In this document: positions 23,090 to 26,618 of the stretch, one piece after another | Position numbering within the stretch: the stretch's first letter is position 1 | Layout of the letters: the number at the start of each line of letters is the position of its first letter | From: Bacteroidales bacterium | GTDB lineage: Bacteria; Bacteroidota; Bacteroidia; Bacteroidales; UBA932 | NCBI GenBank assembly: GCA_017614795.1 | Contig: JAGABD010000088.1 | Span: 1-26,618 of the forward strand | Direction of reading: 5' to 3' | Length of the DNA: 26,618 bases | The notes under the pieces: model-generated | What the model was told of the DNA's origin: nothing | The model's input: the letters and a program-made list of their open reading frames with translations, nothing else | Databases searched by the model: none | Translations under genes and position numbers: made by a program

Positions 23090-24787
23090 ATGAAGATTAT
23101 GCGAATCCTGACTGTTTGTACGCTGGTGGCGGCATCGTTCGCCTCCCTGTGCGCCGTTTCCTGCAACAAAGATTCGAACCCGGAGAAGACCAAGCCTAAG
23201 GACCCTGAGGCCCCCGTGGTGTCGAAGGGCGCCTACAAACACGTCGTCATCATCGGCGTCGACGGCGCCGGTGCATTCTTCAAGGACACCCCCACCCCAC
23301 GCTGCGACGAGATTTTCGCCGGCGGTGCGACGACGCTCAGGTCTATGACCTCCTTCCCGACTATCAGCGCGCAATGCTGGGGCTCGCTACTCCACGGAGT
23401 CCTTCCGGAATATCACGGAATGACGAATGCCATAGCCGAAGACAAGGACCTTTCGTATCCCGTTAAAAGCCCATATCCTTCTATATTCAGAGTCGCGCGC
23501 GAGGCTCATCCGGACGCGAAACTGGCTTCCTTCGTGAGTTGGTACGCTATCAACAACGGCATTATCGAGCATAATCTCTGCATTGAGATGGGAGAAACCA
23601 AGGACGTCGATCCGGAAATAGCGCGTATGGTCGTGCATTATCTCTCCGAAAATGCTCCGATGCTGCTGTTCGTACATTTCGGTTCGCCGGATGTCGTAGG
23701 TGAGAAGCAGGGATTCGGCACTGAAGCCCAACTTAAAGCCATCAGCGACCTGGATACTTACATAGGATGGATTTACGATCAACTTAAACTCAAGGATCTT
23801 CTCGACGAAAGCCTGTTTATCGTTACCGCCGATCACGGTGGAAAGGGCAAGACCCACGGCGGAAACTCGGACGAAGAAAGATATGTATTTCTCGGAGTTG
23901 CCGGGAAGACCGTGTCGGAGGGTTCCATCGTGGGTGCCGAAACCCAGGACGTCGCGGCGATTGCCGCGTATGCGCTCGGGCTTGAAGCCCCAGACACCTG
24001 GACCGGGCGCGTTCCTTCCGGCGTGTTCAAGGATATCCCTTATGCCAGCGCGCGCAAAGCCGGAGTGTCCCCGGGTGACGCATACCGCGGGCACACGACG
24101 AAGGCAACCCCTGCCCTTAGCACCGTACAATCCTTACTTGCCGGGCACAGCCTCAAGGCTTACCTCCCCTTCGACGGAAACATCAATGACGCGTTCGGCA
24201 ATCTGCAGACCACCTCATCCGGAACGCTTCAGTATTCCGACGCATACTTAGGAAAGGGCGTCGACCTGAATAACGGATACGTCACCCTGAAGAATCTGTC
24301 CGTCGGCACCGGCTCCTTCTCCGTGGCCTTCTGGCTGAAGGCCGCGCTTCCCTCGCCCAAGGCGGCCGATCCGGGACTGGTTTCCAACAAAGACTGGGAG
24401 GAGGGCGTGTACAAAGGTTTCATACTGTCCCTCAGAGGTTCCGCCGACATCAAGTTCAACGTTGGAGACGGCAACAATAACAGGATGGATTTCACCCGTC
24501 CGCTGCCGTACGACTACGACCAGGGCTGGATGCACGTCATCCTGACCGTGGACCGCGGGAACAGAAAAGTGCGCATCTACTATGACTTCGTCGACGGGCA
24601 CGAGGCCGACATTCCCAACGCCCTTGCCACAACATCTTTCGACTCGCTGGACTTCAACCTGGGCCAGGACGGCACGGGCGCTTTGGCATATGCACTCCCC
24701 GCACAAATCGACGAACTCATAATTACTGCCGACGTCCTGAACGAAGACGACATCGCAGCCCTCAAGGCCCACTATACCGCTCTGTAG
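23090..24787 (+). CDS. Lipoprotein: alkaline-phosphatase-superfamily phosphodiesterase with C-terminal LamG-like domain
   Basis: The 565-aa protein has a lipoprotein signal with lipidation expected at Cys25 (LCAVSCNKD). Residues about 50-310 form a nucleotide pyrophosphatase/phosphodiesterase-type domain: Asp58 (IIGVDGAGA), the nucleophile region SFPTISAQCWGS (Ser93 by alignment with PSLTFPN-type motifs), Asp201 (GSPDVVGEKQG), and Asp248, His249 and His256 (TADHGGKGKTHGG). The usual DxxGH metal motif reads DxxGE (Glu205). Residues about 355-563 are a concanavalin/LamG-3-like fold (LKAYLPFDGNINDAFGN, SFSVAFWLK, IDELIITADVLNEDDIAAL), probably binding glycan. An in-frame ATG at 23039 would precede the promoter; 23090 begins the signal peptide and is chosen. 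Confidence 0.85.
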   Translation: MKIMRILTVCTLVAASFASLCAVSCNKDSNPEKTKPKDPEAPVVSKGAYKHVVIIGVDGAGAFFKDTPTPRCDEIFAGGATTLRSMTSFPTISAQCWGSLLHGVLPEYHGMTNAIAEDKDLSYPVKSPYPSIFRVAREAHPDAKLASFVSWYAINNGIIEHNLCIEMGETKDVDPEIARMVVHYLSENAPMLLFVHFGSPDVVGEKQGFGTEAQLKAISDLDTYIGWIYDQLKLKDLLDESLFIVTADHGGKGKTHGGNSDEERYVFLGVAGKTVSEGSIVGAETQDVAAIAAYALGLEAPDTWTGRVPSGVFKDIPYASARKAGVSPGDAYRGHTTKATPALSTVQSLLAGHSLKAYLPFDGNINDAFGNLQTTSSGTLQYSDAYLGKGVDLNNGYVTLKNLSVGTGSFSVAFWLKAALPSPKAADPGLVSNKDWEEGVYKGFILSLRGSADIKFNVGDGNNNRMDFTRPLPYDYDQGWMHVILTVDRGNRKVRIYYDFVDGHEADIPNALATTSFDSLDFNLGQDGTGALAYALPAQIDELIITADVLNEDDIAALKAHYTAL

Positions 24788-24808
24788 AGGCAGTATTATT
24801 CCAACACT

Positions 24809-24854
24809 GGCGGAAAAGTCGCAAAAGTTGGCGGATTCGTTGCAATCAATGCGG
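24809..24854 (+). repeat. 46-bp promoter-upstream repeat, copy 2
   Basis: Direct copy of 23003-23048 (40 of 46 identical), 11 bp before the perfect -7 box TATCTTTG. Its GTTG is 23 nt from the -7 box and may stand in for the -33 element. Confidence 0.7.
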
Positions 24855-24865
24855 CAAGGATTCAT

Positions 24866-24873
24866 TATCTTTG
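24866..24873 (+). promoter_or_regulatory. -7 promoter box of the small-peptide/fimbrillin-like operon
   Basis: TATCTTTG matches TAnnTTTG perfectly and ends 19 nt before the ATG at 24893. Confidence 0.72.
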
Positions 24874-24891
24874 TCGAAAATAAATTTTCGA
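24874..24891 (+). promoter_or_regulatory. Inverted repeat between -7 box and start codon
   Basis: TCGAAAAT and ATTTTCGA separated by AA fill the space between the -7 box and the ATG at 24893. It may be a leader hairpin touching the start codon or a repressor site over the start of transcription. Confidence 0.4.
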
Positions 24892-24892
24892 T

Positions 24893-25036
24893 ATGAAAGA
24901 CAATTCACAAAAATCCCTGATGTCTCCGTACTATCCTCCGGAGATGCAGGAAATGTGTGTCTCGCTGGTGAACTGTTTAGCAGTATCCGGTGAGGCCGAG
25001 CATGAGGGTTATATTTCCGAAGACCTGTTCGATTAA
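24893..25036 (+). CDS. Small acidic Cys-containing peptide (47 aa)
   Basis: The peptide begins MKDNSQKSLMSPYYPPEMQE, contains two Cys (MCVSLVNC) and ends with an acidic tail, GEAEHEGYISEDLFD. It has no signal peptide. Support for a real gene comes from its own perfect promoter at a normal distance, the short 13-nt gap to the following lipoprotein gene, and its likeness to the unnamed short peptides of Bacteroidota with the plan 'Y-P-M/V ... Cys-rich middle ... Asp/Glu-rich end' that often precede surface protein genes. That last comparison is from memory. Function unknown. Confidence 0.65.
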   Translation: MKDNSQKSLMSPYYPPEMQEMCVSLVNCLAVSGEAEHEGYISEDLFD

Positions 25037-25049
25037 AAGTATTGCGACT

Positions 25050-26618
25050 ATGAAACAGATCAGAATATTTGCACTGATTGCGCTTGCGGTACTTACCGCA
25101 GCTTGCGCAAAGGAAATTAGAACGAATAACGAGGAGCAGGAGCCTTCGCTCGGCCCGAATGTCATCGTCTTTACCGCCAACGCCCCCAGCAAGACGGCCA
25201 TCGACAGCAATGACGAGACCGTAACCTGGGTTGCAGGCGATGAGGTCAGATTCTCCTGGGACGGCGGTTATGCCATCGCCGCGGCGGCGTCTTCCGGCGC
25301 CACCACCACCTTCACGGTGGAGGTCGACGACAATGTCGATGAGATATATGCCGTCTATCCCGCTTCCGCCGGCGGAAGCGTCAGCGAAGGCAAGGTGACC
25401 GTGCATTACAGCGGTTCCAGAACCGATGGGACCTTCGAAGCCAACGATATCTGCGTCGCCAGGGCCGTCAAGAGCGGAAACGCTTGGAACACCTCTCTTG
25501 CTTTCAAGAACGCGGCCTGCGTCCTTAAAATCGGAGTGACTAGCAGCGATATCGTCAAAATCCGGGTTGAGGCCGTAGGCGGAGAAGTAATTTCCGGAGC
25601 CTTCGAAGTGAGCATGGACGGCAGCGGCAATCCTGTCGTTGGAGATGCAGTGGGCGAACCGGGAACAATGTCCCGTATGGATGTTTCCGGCCCCGGGAAC
25701 TATTATATCCCCATCAAGCCGGGCGTCACGCTGACCAACGGCTTCCGCGTGAGCCGTTTCACCGGTGAATCAGATCAGGTGACTCCGTTCTATTATAATG
25801 GAGAGTTTATAACGACACGTGGCCAAATCATCAAAATCGCTGATATCGATTCTCATGCAGGTCAGTATTATGTAACCCCGAACGGAGCAGGCTCCAAGGC
25901 CGGTCAGAGCTGGAGCAACGCCATGTCCGCCGCCCAGTTCAAGACGTTTGTGGAGAATCAGGACAACCACTTCCTCCTAAAGGGTTCCACCTTCCATTTC
26001 TCCGCGGAAGAGTTCTCCTTCGGCGATGACTATGTAAAGCCTAACTATCCTGATCACGCCAATGTCATTTTCACTATAGAAGGCACCGTGACTCCTACGG
26101 ATACCACGACCTTCCTCGGAAGGACAGCGACTTCCGGCACTACCGCCGGTGTACTGTGGCCCCAGGCAAATTCTTACCTTACCGTCAAGAATGTCAAGTT
26201 CACCGGCACCAATGGCGCATCCAATGCTTCCGCCATCCGTATCAATAACGGCGCAGTGGAAGTGAATCTGGATCACTGCTATTTCAGGAACAACCAGACC
26301 TCCGGCAACGGCGGTTCGATTTCTCTGTTTAATTCTGCCACGGTAACGATCAAGAACTGCTCGTTCTCTGGCAATATTGGAGCCGGCGGACTCATCCACG
26401 TGAACAACACCAGCGCAAATGTTATTATTCAGGATACAGAGGTCAAAGGTTGCTCCAAAAATGCCGTCTATGCGCAATCTGCCCAGGCGGTTACGCTGAC
26501 GAGAGTAACATTTAAGGACAATGATGATGCCGGCGAGTATGGCGCTGCCGCATTTATTGGAGATGGTAACAGTAGTGTATCCTTCGTCGACTGTGACTTT
26601 TTACGAAACCATTCAACC
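25050..26618 (+). CDS. Fimbrillin-like lipoprotein with right-handed beta-helix domain (5' part, open at window end)
   Basis: The frame is open for 523 codons to the last base. A lipoprotein signal (MKQIRIFALIALAVLTAAC, Cys19) is followed by a fimbrillin-like N-terminal module at about 35-260 (VIVFTANAPSKTAID, TVTWVAGDEVRFSWDGG, IYAVYPASAGG), the pattern of FimB/Mfa-type and related Bacteroidota surface proteins. After a linker (YYVTPNGAGSKAGQSWSNAM) the rest looks like a parallel beta-helix of about 22-residue turns with SG(N)xG and NCSFSGN/DCDFLRN asparagine and cysteine ladders, as in pectate-lyase-like or adhesin proteins. It could be an adhesin or a polysaccharide lyase; no catalytic residues can be assigned. 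It follows the 47-aa peptide by 13 nt in the same operon. Confidence 0.85.
   Translation, partial: MKQIRIFALIALAVLTAACAKEIRTNNEEQEPSLGPNVIVFTANAPSKTAIDSNDETVTWVAGDEVRFSWDGGYAIAAAASSGATTTFTVEVDDNVDEIYAVYPASAGGSVSEGKVTVHYSGSRTDGTFEANDICVARAVKSGNAWNTSLAFKNAACVLKIGVTSSDIVKIRVEAVGGEVISGAFEVSMDGSGNPVVGDAVGEPGTMSRMDVSGPGNYYIPIKPGVTLTNGFRVSRFTGESDQVTPFYYNGEFITTRGQIIKIADIDSHAGQYYVTPNGAGSKAGQSWSNAMSAAQFKTFVENQDNHFLLKGSTFHFSAEEFSFGDDYVKPNYPDHANVIFTIEGTVTPTDTTTFLGRTATSGTTAGVLWPQANSYLTVKNVKFTGTNGASNASAIRINNGAVEVNLDHCYFRNNQTSGNGGSISLFNSATVTIKNCSFSGNIGAGGLIHVNNTSANVIIQDTEVKGCSKNAVYAQSAQAVTLTRVTFKDNDDAGEYGAAAFIGDGNSSVSFVDCDFLRNHST

Noticed and set aside
26162..26618. Short spaced repeats resembling a CRISPR array
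   Set aside because: The periodicity is at the amino acid level (beta-helix turns) in an open reading frame; the DNA repeats are not identical.

Overview
The window reads as a compact, moderately GC-rich chromosome segment of a Bacteroidota (Bacteroidales-type) bacterium; the genus cannot be fixed from sequence alone. The evidence is the repeated TAnnTTTG-type -7 promoter box, the near absence of Shine-Dalgarno sequences (one striking exception, rpsU), many 'MKK...SC' lipoproteins with Bacteroidota surface domains, an OMP_b-brl_3-type outer-membrane barrel, and a zinc-ligand-poor sirtuin typical of the phylum. No phage, insertion sequence, CRISPR array or rRNA is visible.

Layout. 1-2625: the 3' end of an unknown gene, then purB, tail-to-tail with purA (stop codons overlap). 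2700-5240: a small RHH-like protein and a 741-aa Ig-like lipoprotein, closed by a strong terminator. 5252-9961 (minus): PASTA protein -> rluD -> lnt -> fabF, tightly packed, with an extra promoter before fabF. 9985-14825 (minus): serS -> ruvC -> a 977-aa outer-membrane barrel protein. 14825-15588 (minus): rplU -> rpmA with a structured leader and a terminator whose T-tract abuts the serS promoter. 15623-16593: a sirtuin facing rpsU. 16609-20687 (minus): sppA -> small OMP -> secreted DUF4861-like/EEP protein, a translationally coupled operon. 20762-21175: tRNA-Leu(UAG), then about 310 bp without a gene but full of hairpins, including an inverted pair of REP-like palindromes. 21145-26618: an accessory block of surface lipoproteins (FISUMP-like, a lipoprotein stub, a phosphodiesterase-LamG protein, a 47-aa peptide, and a fimbrillin-like/beta-helix protein open at the window end).

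How it fits together. The left two thirds is housekeeping: AMP synthesis from IMP (purA/purB), fatty acid elongation (fabF), lipoprotein maturation (lnt), ribosome parts and modification (rplU, rpmA, rpsU, rluD), tRNA charging (serS) and Holliday junction resolution (ruvC). Five housekeeping or small genes (purA, the RHH gene, fabF, the PASTA gene, serS) have a -7 box ending only 4-7 nt before the ATG, predicting leaderless or nearly leaderless mRNAs, while the lipoprotein genes have 19-23 nt between box and ATG. The right third is surface and accessory; two of its transcription units share a 46-bp upstream element at the same distance from the -7 box, suggesting co-regulation.

Most interesting: the lone strong Shine-Dalgarno in front of rpsU (bS21), which fits the published Bacteroidota model of anti-SD occlusion and bS21 autoregulation; the near-leaderless promoter set; the REP-like inverted pair with a compensatory base pair; and the duplicated 46-bp promoter element.
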